The notes under the pieces were generated by a model. The model saw only the letters and a list, made by a program, of their open reading frames with translations. It did not search any database and had not been told where the DNA came from. The translations under genes were made by a program, and so were the position numbers. From NCBI GenBank assembly GCA_030761205.1, contig JAULJL010000033.1, positions 1,116,001 through 1,180,000 on the forward strand: a stretch of DNA of 64,000 nucleotides, in the 5' to 3' direction. Position 1 is the first letter of the stretch, and every line of letters begins with the position of its first letter. Source of the DNA: Fremontodendron californicum (lineage: Eukaryota > Streptophyta > Magnoliopsida > Malvales > Malvaceae). Of the stretch, positions 1 through 9,621 are shown piece after piece.

Positions 1-584
1 CGTTAATGAAGGAATATCTTTCTTTCAAAAAAGAGAATGATTCGGAAAGTTTTCCAAAACTAATAAAAATTTCTATATTTTGCCACGTTTGTTTGGGAAT
101 ATAGGAAAATTTTGAATTTATAAATTCCAGATTATTTTTAATTAAAAATGGAATTATTTTTCTTTAAATTGGGAATTAACTTGAAATATTGAATTTAAAA
201 CCAACTTTACACCGAGATTTGAGATAACACACGATTAATAAGGTACCATTTTATACGGGCGTTTTGGGGGTGTTAATCCTTCCCCATACGTAATCAAGTC
301 TCGAACCTGTTTCTTTGATTTCTCTGGTTTAAAACGCAGACTTGAAATTGGTTTTTAAAATGTTTTAATTAATTTTTAAAATATTTTATAAAATCGGTTT
401 AAATAGGTGGCCGATCACACCTAGCTAAAAAAGATTGGTGGCGACTCCATGTTTTTTTGAGGTCATTTTCAAAACCTTAATTTTTATAGAGGAATTAAGT
501 CGACTTTTCCTCGATTTTTTTTAATGTCACGCTTAACGAATAATAAAGTCTTGCGATGAGACTTGTTATTTTTAGGTTGCGACA
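1..584 (+). mobile_element. 3' end of the 5' LTR of Tat/Ogre-like element A (truncated by window start)
   Basis: The segment ends GGTTGCGACA directly before a primer-binding site. It closely matches 18397-18630 plus 20492-20849, the end of A's 3' LTR, with scattered substitutions, so the two are taken as the LTR pair of one element. The stretch GGGGGTGTTAATCCTTCCCC near 265-285 and the phrase GGTGGCGACTCCATG near 438 recur in most Tat-type LTR copies of the window. The rest of this LTR lies upstream of the window. Confidence 0.85.
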
Positions 585-587
585 GCT

Positions 588-603
588 TGGCGACTCCGCT
601 GGG
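588..603 (+). other. Primer-binding site of element A
   Basis: TGGCGACTCCGCTGGG begins three bases after the LTR's terminal CA and starts with TGG, the complement of a tRNA 3' CCA. Tat/Ogre elements are generally described as primed by tRNA-Arg and this sequence fits that type. The tRNA identity is from family knowledge and was not checked against a tRNA set. Confidence 0.8.
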
Positions 604-1800
604 TACTATTAGAGAGTCAGGCCTAGAATTAGTCGTGTGTTATTTAAATCTTGGTTTTGTTGGTTTAATTGGTATTTAATTTTAATTCCCATATTTAAAA
701 AAAAAAAGGAGAATTTTGAAAATAAAAAAAAATGTTTTAATATGTCCATACTCATGTGCATTCATATTATTATTTGTTCTCTTGTTATTTTGTTGCGTAT
801 ATTTATATGTTTGCTTGACTGATGCTTTACATTGTTTAATTTTCGTGGGGTATTTAGAATAAAGGGTGTAGAATAGGTGGTGACAGGTTTGTTTTGTTCC
901 TTCGCACACACTGTATTTGCATTTGCATAACATGAATCCTCTACCCGGGTTCCGTCCTTTTAACTGGGAGTAAAGTAACTACACCTTCATGATGATCCTC
1001 CGTATGGGCTAGTGAAACACTTTCAGAGTATAAAGTACCTAAAGCCTTCGTGATTATCTTCCGTATGGGCTTAGGAAAATATACACTAACGAATTGAACC
1101 CGCTTTTATCGGGGTGCCTTACTAGCCTTCACCGACGACAGTGAGGAGCAATTCGGGACCTTTAGAAATGATTCACCCTCATATAATGAACCTAGCCGAA
1201 GCCATACGGATTTTCGTTAGATAGACCGAAGTTAGGAACACATGGAGGGACATTTCTATCCTTTTATTACCTATTTTTACATCTCAAATAAGTTTTGTAA
1301 ACCGGGAAAAGATGAACGTACATCACCCGTAATAAGTGTGATACTCCGCCCCAAAGGCACCGTGATGCCTATATAAGTAGATATTGTTGGGGCAAGTGTT
1401 CACTAACCTTGTGAAATTCAAAATACAAACATTCCTTTTCAAACATTTTTTCATTTTTGCACGTTTCATGCATGTGTGAATAGAGCATGTACATTTATCG
1501 TTGTATTTTTTATCTCATTCTTTGCAATAACCAGTTAGTAATAATAATCTCATTTGGTAATATCATAAATCGGTAGTGTTACAAGAACATTTGCATATTG
1601 TACCATAGTAGGATCCATTATTCCGAAATTCTTTTGAAAACAATATGTGTGGTTTTTTATAGAGAAAACATGTTTCAAAAAATTGTAGATTAAATGTGGA
1701 GGCAAATCTTGCATAATGAGATTTTTGAATAATAAAAATTTGGTCCCACCATTTTTGTGTAGCCATTGATTTCTTTGTATATACCTTTGTGTTAATTCAT
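604..1800 (+). other. Untranslated leader of element A
   Basis: No ORF with a recognisable domain. The region holds a duplicated phrase TCCGTATGGGCT (about 1000 and 1060) and a GC-richer block at 1090-1380. By position it would carry the packaging/dimerisation signal and the leader of the gag mRNA; that role is inference. Confidence 0.45.
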
Positions 1801-2580
1801 TTATTCTTTGCATGTACCATTTTGACATCATGTTACAGTCCTAACATACATGGTCATTCATTGTAGAATACTTTTGTGATATACATGGTCATTTTTTGTT
1901 CATATCCTTGTGTAAATTTATGAATTCTTTACATGTATCATATGGGTATCGCGTTACAGTCATAAACATGCATGCTCATTCATTGTAGAATACATTCATG
2001 ACTAGCATGATTTTTCTGTATGTATCCATGAATTAATTTGTTTATTCTTTACATGCATCATGATTGGGATCAGGTTGCATTCATGCATTCATAGTCAGTA
2101 TGATTTTTCTGTATATATCCATGCATTAATTTGCCTATTCTTTACATGCATCATGTTGGCATCAGGTTGCATTCATGGCATACATAGTCATCATGATATG
2201 CTCATGTATTAATTTGTCATATTGGCATCAGGTTGCATTCATGACATACACGGTCAGCATGATTTTCTTTGTATATACTATGTGTCAGTCATTTATTCTT
2301 CACATGCATCATATTTGACATTGTGTGGCATTTATAGTGTATATGATCATTCATTGGGAAATGCATTTGGAACATACATGGTCATTCATTGCATATATCC
2401 ATGCATTGATTTTTCTTATTCTTTAAATGCATCATGTTGGCATCGTGTTGCATTTATAACTTACATGATCAACATGTTTCCACTATATATGACTATACAT
2501 CACTTTGTTTATTCTTCACATGTATCAAATTGCATTCATGACATTCATAGCTCATTCATCATGAAACACATTAATAAGAT
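1800..2580 (+). repeat. Degenerate ATGCAT-rich repeats in element A
   Basis: Phrases such as TTCTTTACATGCATCATG, GGCATCAGGTTGCATTCATG and CATGATTTTTCTGTAT recur every roughly 60-120 bases with much variation. The ORF at 2222-2587 is a by-product of this repeat. Confidence 0.6.
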
Positions 2581-2618
2581 GAAATAGAAATTGGCATAGC
2601 TTTAAAGAGCTTTCTTCG

Positions 2619-2783
2619 TCAGCTAAAAGTTATGATCCCAACAGCAAGTGCGAGTATCACATTAGGGCAATTGGGCATTCGACTAAAAAATGCAGACAAC
2701 TGAAGAAAAGAATTGAAGGTCTTGTCCATGATGGCATTTTGATTCCAGAGCTTATCGAACATTGGAAATCTGTTTTACCATAG
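2619..2783 (+). pseudogene. gag C-terminal zinc-knuckle relic (Tat type)
   Basis: In frame from 2619 the translation contains SYDPNSKCEYH followed by IGHSTKKCRQLKKRIEGL, then a stop at 2781. The spacing C-x2-H-x4-G-H-x4-C with a basic tail is the nucleocapsid-type knuckle at the C-terminus of Tat-lineage Gag, which binds element RNA. No capsid domain is readable upstream, so this is a remnant, not a working Gag. Confidence 0.7.
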
Positions 2784-3904
2784 ATTGATTTCCTCTTGAA
2801 GAATTTTGAGGATAAGAATTGTTATCTTTGAAAGCATGTCAATAGGAGCATTCTGATACATATATTTCTATACACTTTGATGATGAAAGCGCTTGTCTCA
2901 TGTTGACATCTACATGAAATAAATAAATTTTGAATTTAAATGTTTTGTGTTCATTTTATTTTAGCAATAAATTTGAATTTGCAAAAACAAATGAAACTTT
3001 GAGAAATTTTATGGTAAACAATAAATAAGTGGTTTTCACATGAAATAATGAACAATCTTGAGAATATTGATGATCATTGTTAGAAATGACCTAATATTTT
3101 CCCTCTCTCTTTTGGGTTATCCTACACTTAAATCCCTTGAATCAAGACCACTTGAAAGACCTAATGCTTCAAGGAATATGAATAAGTTAAACTTCATAAA
3201 CCATTGTCATTACAGGATAAGCAAAGATATAGATCTTAATCTAGACTATGAACAAAGGAATAAACTTTTTGAAAAATTTTCGAATTCCTTGAAATTAAGC
3301 AAATGAGACATTCTTTCAAGAATCTAGATCATGGTAATTTGATGTGTGTCAAGGCTGTGCCAAAGCCATTCACATCCTTTCCAATAACCACAAAACACCA
3401 ATTACCCAAACATCACTTTCATGGTTGATACCTTGGGGCGCCATGACCAAACAAGATTATCTCATGTCCTAGAGAAAACCTGTCTTTGGGAAATATTTTC
3501 CTAGGCACTTCAAACAAACCCAAGATTGAAACTTAGCATTTTTAGTGTAAACCTAGACTTGTGATGTTCCTCGCAATGATACAATTCCTCATGGTTTATC
3601 AAATTGGGGCATCATATGTGGAAATAATGGATACATGATGAAAAAGGATAGAGCTAATGCCCAAATCATTAGGGGCATGCAAAACAAAAAAAAAAAGAAA
3701 AGAAAAATTTGTGATATCATGCATATGAGAATTCAGATAATTCCAAAGTGCAAAATGAAAATTTGATTATATATTTTCCCCCGGGGATTGCTTTTCAATT
3801 AGAATATTTGTGCTTGATATGAGAAATGGCCATCTTTCATATCCCTTTCACAAAAAGAAATTATCCATAGTTACCTTTTTTTAGCCAAAAGAATTCTTTC
3901 TTCT
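2784..3904 (+). other. Element A interior without a recognisable gene
   Basis: An 82-codon ORF lies at 3058-3306 but its product matches no family I recognise. From about 3700 the sequence aligns with 24830-25020 of element B, downstream of B's pol end. The piece between gag and pol tail is therefore greatly shortened relative to an autonomous Tat element. Confidence 0.5.
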
Positions 3905-4560
3905 TTGAACCCTGATCAAGGATCACCCTCTACACTGGGGGCAAATGCGAGGAAAGATCTTCTCAAAGATCATTCAGAAATGAGTCCTAACTCAAAAACA
4001 TATACAAAGCAAATTGAGTTCCGAAATGAATACGGGCTCATTCTATCAAAAGGAAAAGAAAAAGATGGCAAAATAGAAGCTAAGAACAAAATAAAAGAAA
4101 TAGAAAAGAAAAGAAAAACACACAAAAAAGAGAAGTGTGAAAAAATGGGGCAAATGAAAGCCAAAAGCAATGAAGAAAAGGAACAAAATAAAAAAAAAAA
4201 AAAAAAGGAAGGAAAGAAAGAAAAGTCCAAAAAGGACAATTGCTTCAAAAGGAATCTTCCTCAAAAAATGATCCTCGATCTGATTACCCTCAAACACAGA
4301 TTTTCGGCTTATTTATCCTTTCTTTCTAAACCTCGAAGCATGGCCTACATTACGTGCTTTAAAAGTCCATTTTGATCAAGCATGAATATTTAATTTGAAG
4401 GGTTTTTCTCAGATTTTATCCATCTCATCGAATTATCATTTCACTAAGGAAGAATTATCAAGTGCATGATAGAACAATAAAAATAGAGAAAAAATGGAAA
4501 GAATGGGACTCTAGGGTGTAAACCCAAAAATGGGCGGTCTAGAGTAAGATGGGAATTTTC
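3905..4560 (+). other. Post-pol tail of A, homologous to B (about 25026-25400)
   Basis: The phrase CTTGATCAAGGATCACCCTC, or a close variant, opens this tail in both A (about 3910) and B (about 25030), and AAACCTCGAAGCATGGCCTA-like text follows in both. The 156-codon lysine-rich ORF here comes from A-rich low-complexity sequence and is not conserved in B, so it is not called a gene. Confidence 0.6.
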
Positions 4561-5340
4561 GATGCCATCTATGATAGTGCCAATACCACCAAGAGAAGAT
4601 CATCATAAAGAAGTGGTCAGCGAGGAACATCTAGGAATTCTTGAACCTCCCAATGTGTCAACTCTCATTCGGATGATTGATTTCAAAAACTGAAACTTTT
4701 TTTTCCTCCAAAATCAACTTTCTAGTTTAAACATCCCAGCCAATCTTGACGCTTGTCAAAATACCTTGATATTGGAAACTAAAAGAATGTTGAATTTGTT
4801 TGGTTCTCAATGAATTCATGATTTATAAAATTTGTTCCATTTGTGAGCCTAGAAGGGACATACATTTTTGTTGTGAAGTTTTCCTGGAAAAACCAAAATC
4901 TTGTTGTACCGAGCCTTGTTAATTCAAATTGAAAAACCCAAATTGATAGTTAGGGAAATTTCTAACAGTGATCATCAGTCATCAAAAGATTTGTACATCA
5001 TACACTATGGAGTTAAAATTTTTGGCTCAGAAGTTTTCCTTAAATAAGCAAAATTGTTTTTCAAAAAGGGAAAATAAAAATATTTTTGAAATACCTATTT
5101 TTGATGTTGACATGAAACAAGGGTTTTTTTAACCCAAAGATGTGGAATTACTAGGGATAACCTTGACTTCCAAATAGGAGAAGAAGAAATAAAACTTAGC
5201 AAGCAGATCTCTATTGATGAGAGTTTGAAAACTGGTGGGGCAAAGAGAATAGCCAAAGATTGAAAAAAAGGAGTTGAAGATATACTCTTATTTGAAGAGG
5301 AAAAATGAATGGGAAAGGCTAAGCCAAAGTCCAGAAAAGA
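4561..5340 (+). other. Non-coding 3' tail of element A
   Basis: No ORF of note, no internal repeat and no match to other parts of the window that I can see. It lies between the shared tail and the tandem-repeat block. Confidence 0.4.
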
Positions 5341-6190
5341 TGATTAGGGGCATTTGCATCATTCATGAACACTCATTTCTTCATTAAGTTTTGCATCCGC
5401 ACCGTGTCAGCAAGTATTTGCATCATTCATGAGTATTTGCATTGGCACTATTCCATGAATATTGGCATTTTACCTTTATATTTACATCTTTCATCGATAT
5501 TTGCATTTGCGTCATCTCAAGCAATTGCATCTTTTTAGAATCATTGCATTTTTTATTATTGTATGGCAACTGCAGTTACACCATTCATATACCACTTACA
5601 TGAACATAATTAGTAGGGGCATCTACATCATTCCATGAAGTAGTTGCGTCATTGCCAATTTTTGCATTTACATCATTTAGAAGCATTTACATCATTTAGA
5701 AGCATTTACATCATTTAGATGCATTTGCACATTGTTAATCTTATTCTACATCATTCCATGAAGTAATTGCGTTATCTAAGAATCTTTGCATTTGCATCAT
5801 TTAGAAGCATTTGCATCAACCTAAGTCATTTGCATTTGCACAATGAAGCATTAGAAGCATTTGCATCAACAAAATCCAGTTGCATTCGCACCATGAAGCA
5901 TCTGCATCTTATTCAACATCTGCACCATAAAGCATTCGAAGCATGTGCATCAATCCAAGGCATTTGCATCTTATTTTGCATCATTTCATGAAGTAGTTGC
6001 ATTAATCGAAGACATTAGCATTTGTATTGAAACATTTGCATCTTATTTTGCATCTGCATTAAGAAGCATTTGCATCAATCGAAGACATTTACATTTGCAT
6101 CATGAATCATTTGCATCTTATTCAATATATGCATCTGCATCAAGAAGTATTTGCATTAATCCATGCGTTTGCATCCTCTCTCGAATCCTC
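5340..6190 (+). repeat. CATTTGCATC-type short-unit array in element A
   Basis: Dozens of imperfect copies of ATTTGCATC, often in the phrase GAAGCATTTGCATCAA, fill the block. Element B has no counterpart, so this array arose or expanded in A's line. ORFs at 5767-6290 are artefacts of the repeat. Confidence 0.8.
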
Positions 6191-6510
6191 CAGGTTAATT
6201 TTCAAAATATTTTTCAATCTCTGGTTTCATCCAGATCTTTCTCAATTTTCTAGTTTCACCCATATTATTTCAATCTCGGGTTTCATCTAGATCTCTCTCG
6301 AATCCTCCAGGTTAATCACCCATGTTATTTCAATATCTGGTTTCATCCAGATCTTTTTCAATTTTTTGGTTTCAACCATGTCATTTCAATCTCTGGTTTC
6401 GTCCAGATATTTCTCAACTTTCTGGTTTCACTCATGTCATTTCAATCTCTAGCTTCATCCAGATCTTCCTCAATTTTCGGTTTCACCCATGCCAGTAAGG
6501 TTAGCACAAG
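6190..6510 (+). repeat. Array of roughly 56-60 bp units in element A
   Basis: ATTTCAATCT followed by CTGGTTTCATCCAGATCT recurs at about 6267, 6327, 6383 and 6439. The TGGTTTCRYCCAG phrase resembles the unit of the 65-bp array at 7495-7890. Confidence 0.75.
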
Positions 6511-6540
6511 ATAGGATAAGACCCCGAGACCATCGTCTAG

Positions 6541-7260
6541 GTATTTCCTTTTGTTTTAAATCGAATTCATTCTGTTTTATCAAATGAGTCGAGCTTTGAG
6601 ACTATCGTCGAGGTATTTCCTTTTGTTTTAAATCGAATTCATTCTCTTCCATCAAATGAGTCGAGCCTTGAGACCACCGTCGAGGTATTTCCTTTTGTTT
6701 TAAATCGAATTCATTCTGTTTTATCAAATGAGTCGAGCCTTGAGACCATAGTCGAGGTATTTCTTTTTGTTTTAAATCGAATTCATTCTGTTTTATCAAA
6801 TGAGTCGAGCCTTGAGACTATCATTGAGGTATTTCCATTTGTTTTAAATCGAATTCATTTTGTTCCATCAAATGAGTCGAGCCTTGAGACCACCGTCGAG
6901 GTATTTCCTTTTGTTTTAAATCGAATTCATTCTGTTTTATCAAATGAGTCGAGCCTTGAGACCATAGTCGAGGTATTTCTTTTTGTTTTAAATCGAATTC
7001 ATTCTGTTTTATCAAATGAGTCGAGCCTTGAGACTATCATTGAGGTATTTCCATTTGTTTTAAATCGAATTCATTTTGTTCCATCAAATGAGTCGAGCCT
7101 TGAGACCACCGTCGAGGTATTTCCTTTTGTTTTAAATCGAATTCATTCTGTTTTATCAAATGAGTCGAGCCTTGAGACCTCCATCGAGGTATTCCTTTTT
7201 GTTTTAAATCGAATTCATTCTGTTTTATCAAATGAGTCGAACCATGAGATCGTCGTCAAG
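6541..7260 (+). repeat. 72-bp tandem array, ten units, with 216-bp higher-order repeat
   Basis: GTATTTCCTTTTGTTTTAAA recurs with exact 72-base spacing from 6541 to 7261. Every third unit shares variants (CTATCATTGAGG at about 6816 and 7032), giving a 216-base higher-order period. Because 72 bases equal 24 codons, the minus strand shows repetitive ORFs of about 64 codons that are not genes. The same unit forms an array in element B at 26330-26960. Tat-lineage elements are known for tandem arrays in the 3' UTR. Confidence 0.92.
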
Positions 7261-7269
7261 GTATTTTCA

Positions 7270-7455
7270 AACCAGTTTTAAAGACCTTCGAGCACCAGTT
7301 TTAAAGACCTTCGGGCACCAGTTTTAAAGACCTTCGGGCACCAATTTTAAAGACCTTCGGGCACCAATTTCAAAGACCTTCGGGCACCAATTTTAAAGAT
7401 CTTCGGGCACCAGTTTTAAAGACCTTCGGGTACCATTTTTAAGATCTTCGGGCAC
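7270..7455 (+). repeat. 23-bp tandem array, about eight units
   Basis: AGACCTTCGGGCACCAGTTT-type units recur at 23-base spacing (GACCTT at 7283, 7306, 7329, 7352, 7375, 7398 and 7421, then one step of 22). Traces of the same unit occur in B near 27000-27170. Confidence 0.9.
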
Positions 7456-7494
7456 AATTACTCAAAATCATGGATAAGACCTCCAGGCACCATA

Positions 7495-7890
7495 TTCAGA
7501 AAATATCTACAGTTTCACCCAGGTCTCTTTTCGACTTCTAGTTTCGTCCAAGTCATCACCTTAAAAATTATCTACGGTTTCGCCTAGATAATTTTTCGAC
7601 TTCTGGTTTCGCCCAAGTCATCATATTCATAAAGTATCTACGGTTTCGCCTAGATAACTTTTCGACTTCTGGTTTCGCCCAAGTCACCACCTTGAAAATT
7701 ATCTACGGTTTCGCCTAGATAACTTTTCGACTTCTGGCTTCGCCCAGGGCATCACCTTGAAAATTATCTATTGTTTCGCCTAAATAACTTTTTGACTTTT
7801 GGTTTTGTCCAAGTCATCACCTTGAAAATTATCTATGGTTTCGCCTAGATAACTTTTCGATTTTTTGGTTCTGCCCAAATCATCACTTTG
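7495..7890 (+). repeat. 65-bp tandem array, about six units
   Basis: TATCTACGGTTTCGCC recurs at 7504, 7569, 7635, 7700, 7765 and 7830, a step of 65-66 bases. Each unit also holds TTCGACTTCTGGTTTCGCCC. B has about three units at 27210-27400. Confidence 0.9.
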
Positions 7891-8133
7891 CAAATCGAAC
7901 TCGTTTCCTTAAGACGGGCCGAGCCTTGATTAGTCAGGGAATACAATTTAAGGACATAATCTTCTATTTACAGGTTTTTCAATAATAATAAAAAAAAGAA
8001 AAGAAAAAAAAATGAATAAAAAAAAATGATGAATGAAAACCCCCTTTTCTTTCTCTCCACATGTGATTTCACTCACCGGACAAAATTGTTGTCTATTTTA
8101 TCTTTGCCTGATTCCTGATTCTCAGCAATAGCC
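7891..8133 (+). other. Pre-PPT segment of element A
   Basis: A-rich, no coding potential. Its end (TTTGCCTGATTC..CAGCAATAGCC) is nearly identical to the segment just before B's polypurine tract, showing the two elements share the 3' end of the interior. Confidence 0.6.
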
Positions 8134-8146
8134 AAAGAGGGGCAGC
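8134..8146 (+). other. Polypurine tract of element A
   Basis: AAAGAGGGGCAGC lies immediately before the TGTAGACACC start of the 3' LTR, and the same sequence precedes B's 3' LTR. It would prime plus-strand DNA synthesis. Confidence 0.88.
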
Positions 8147-8669
8147 TGTAGACACCTAATTTTGTCCGGGCCTTTTAAAACCAATTTTGATTTGTCCCCC
8201 TCTCGAGTTTAATATTTTTGTAAAAGTCACGGACGCGATTTTAGATTTTTAAAATGTTCCAAATTATATATATCCTTTTTAGCTTTAATTGTTCAAAAAA
8301 AATCGGACCGTAAAATTACCAATTTTAAATTTCAATTTAAACCCGAGGTGAAAAAGTTTAATCTTGAGTTTTTTTAGATTTTTGAAATAAATTTTTTAAT
8401 TGAAAATTTTTGAAAAAAAAAAAGAGACTTGAAAAAATAAATGAAGGGTAACTTAGACATTACCCATTTTTTTATGTTAGAAATTGAGTTATAAAATGGG
8501 TCACTTGAGTAAAAAGTAGGGGAGACCGGTTATTTTAGGAAAAAGAGAGGCGGCTACTGCTAGGAAAGAATAAAAAAATAAAGAAAAGCTCATGTCAGGG
8601 GACTTGAAACCAGCCGTTAAAGAAGATGATGAGCTCTTCCCTCCCCTGCTAAACCTCTGTCACCTTCCA

Positions 8670-8676
8670 TATAAAG
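8670..8676 (+). promoter_or_regulatory. TATA-like box upstream of the captured gene cluster
   Basis: TATAAAG within a GC-richer stretch (about 8600-8790) that differs in composition from the flanking LTR. It could be the LTR promoter or the promoter of a captured gene; the text after it does not match the other Tat-type LTRs here. Confidence 0.4.
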
Positions 8677-8794
8677 CCCTCAACTCATTCCCATCAAAAC
8701 TCCCATCATAGTCATCATTGCCACCGTCCATCAATTGCCTTATCAACTTCAAACCCCTGAGGGACCATCTGATCAAACACCTCGATGCCGGTGG

Positions 8795-9202
8795 TCACGT
8801 ATTTTGACTAGTCATATCCAATGATTTTATGAAGTAGCCTGGTGGGCTTGGGGCTAACTCTGGGTCATGTGTTCGTAGAGGAGAAAAAGGGTATCCTCTA
8901 GTCAGTGGTAAGACTCCAGTTTTGGAAACGGTATTGCTGCCAGCGGTGGCGCTGACGGCGGACGCCTTGGTGGTGGAAGTGGTGGCGACACGCTCACATG
9001 AAGGACACATAGTGAGGGTCGTGGCAGGGTTGAAAGTGTCGTGGTCTTTGAAACTTTCTTCAAGGAAAGCAGATTGTTCTTTAGAGAGCCTGAGTTTCTT
9101 CCGAGTTGAACCGTTCTCATCATCATCACTGGCTCTTTCAGCTTCAACGCCTTCCATGTCTCTTTTGCCTCTGCTGCTTCCATTTCTAATCCCGAAATCC
9201 AT
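8795..9202 (-). pseudogene. HD-Zip class II homeodomain gene fragment, internally deleted
   Basis: Read on the minus strand from ATG at 9202, the 135-aa product has the acidic pre-homeodomain region (SDDDENGSTRKK), helix 1 (KKLRLSKEQSAFLEESF) and, after NP, jumps directly to TLTMCPSCERV, the C-terminal CPSCE motif typical of HD-Zip II proteins. Homeodomain helices 2-3 (the DNA-reading part) and the whole leucine zipper are missing, so it could not bind DNA as a transcription factor. The gap joins two blocks cleanly and in frame, as exon skipping or an exact exon loss would. The tail after about residue 85 has no clear counterpart. It lies antisense to the neighbouring tubulin and kinase fragments. 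Confidence 0.8.
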
Positions 9203-9320
9203 CTAAAAAGAAGACAGCGCCGTACCTTCCATTTCTAACCTTTTTTTTCTAACAAAAAGCAAAGCAAAGAAACCCATTTTCCCAAAAAAATAAAAAAAGC
9301 AAACGCAAAAGAACAAAGAA

Positions 9321-9621
9321 ATGAGAGAAATCTCAATGTGGGAATCATATCGGGGCTAAGTTCTGGGAAGTCATATGCGATGAGCATGGAGTTGACAACA
9401 CTGGAAAGTGTAGCGGTGGCTCCGACCTACAGCTGCAGCATATCAATGTCTACTACAATGAAGCCAGTGGGGAAGGATCTTTCGTCCCGATAACTTTGTC
9501 TTCGGCCAGTCTGGTGCTGGGAACAACTAGGCCAAGAGGCATTATACCGAGGGAGCTGAGCTCATTGATTTTGTTCTTGATGTTGTTAGAAAGGAGGCTG
9601 AGAATTGTGATTGTTTGCAGG
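9321..9621 (+). pseudogene. Beta-tubulin exon 1 fragment
   Basis: From ATG at 9321 the first codons read MREI. After a small deletion the frame reads QCGNHIGAKFWEVICDEHG and INVYYNEASG, then after a loss of roughly 80 bases DNFVFGQSGAGNN, a TGG-to-TAG nonsense codon, and YTEGAELIDFVLDVVRKEA to CDCLQ. This is the N-terminal GTP-binding portion of plant beta-tubulin. It stops at about codon 131, where plant beta-tubulin genes have their first intron, and runs straight into the kinase fragment at 9622. The A-rich stretch 9220-9320 looks like a captured 5' UTR. Confidence 0.85.

Larger units (their letters stand above)
585..8146 (+). mobile_element. Internal region of pol-less Tat/Ogre-like element A
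   Basis: Bounded by a primer-binding site (588) and a polypurine tract (8134-8146). It holds a leader, a gag zinc-knuckle relic, a non-coding tail shared with element B and five tandem arrays. I find no RT, RNase H or integrase motif in any frame, so A must have moved with enzymes supplied by an autonomous relative, or lost its own pol. The shared tail and the shared 72-bp array make B's family the likely relative. Confidence 0.75.

Noticed and set aside
3058..3306. 82-aa ORF in element A considered as a gag/pol relic
   Set aside because: No motif of any retrotransposon domain can be seen and no relative occurs in B.
3905..4375. 156-codon lysine-rich ORF
   Set aside because: It comes from A-rich low-complexity sequence in a 3' UTR; the homologous stretch in B (25026-25226) is shorter and not alike as protein.
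6602..7231. Three minus-strand ORFs with a repeating 24-residue pattern (about 64 aa each)
   Set aside because: They are forced by the 72-bp array (72 bases equal 24 codons); no conservation beyond the repeat and no start or stop context.
7270..7455. Regular short repeats resembling a CRISPR array
   Set aside because: Units are contiguous with no unique spacers and sit in a plant retrotransposon 3' UTR.
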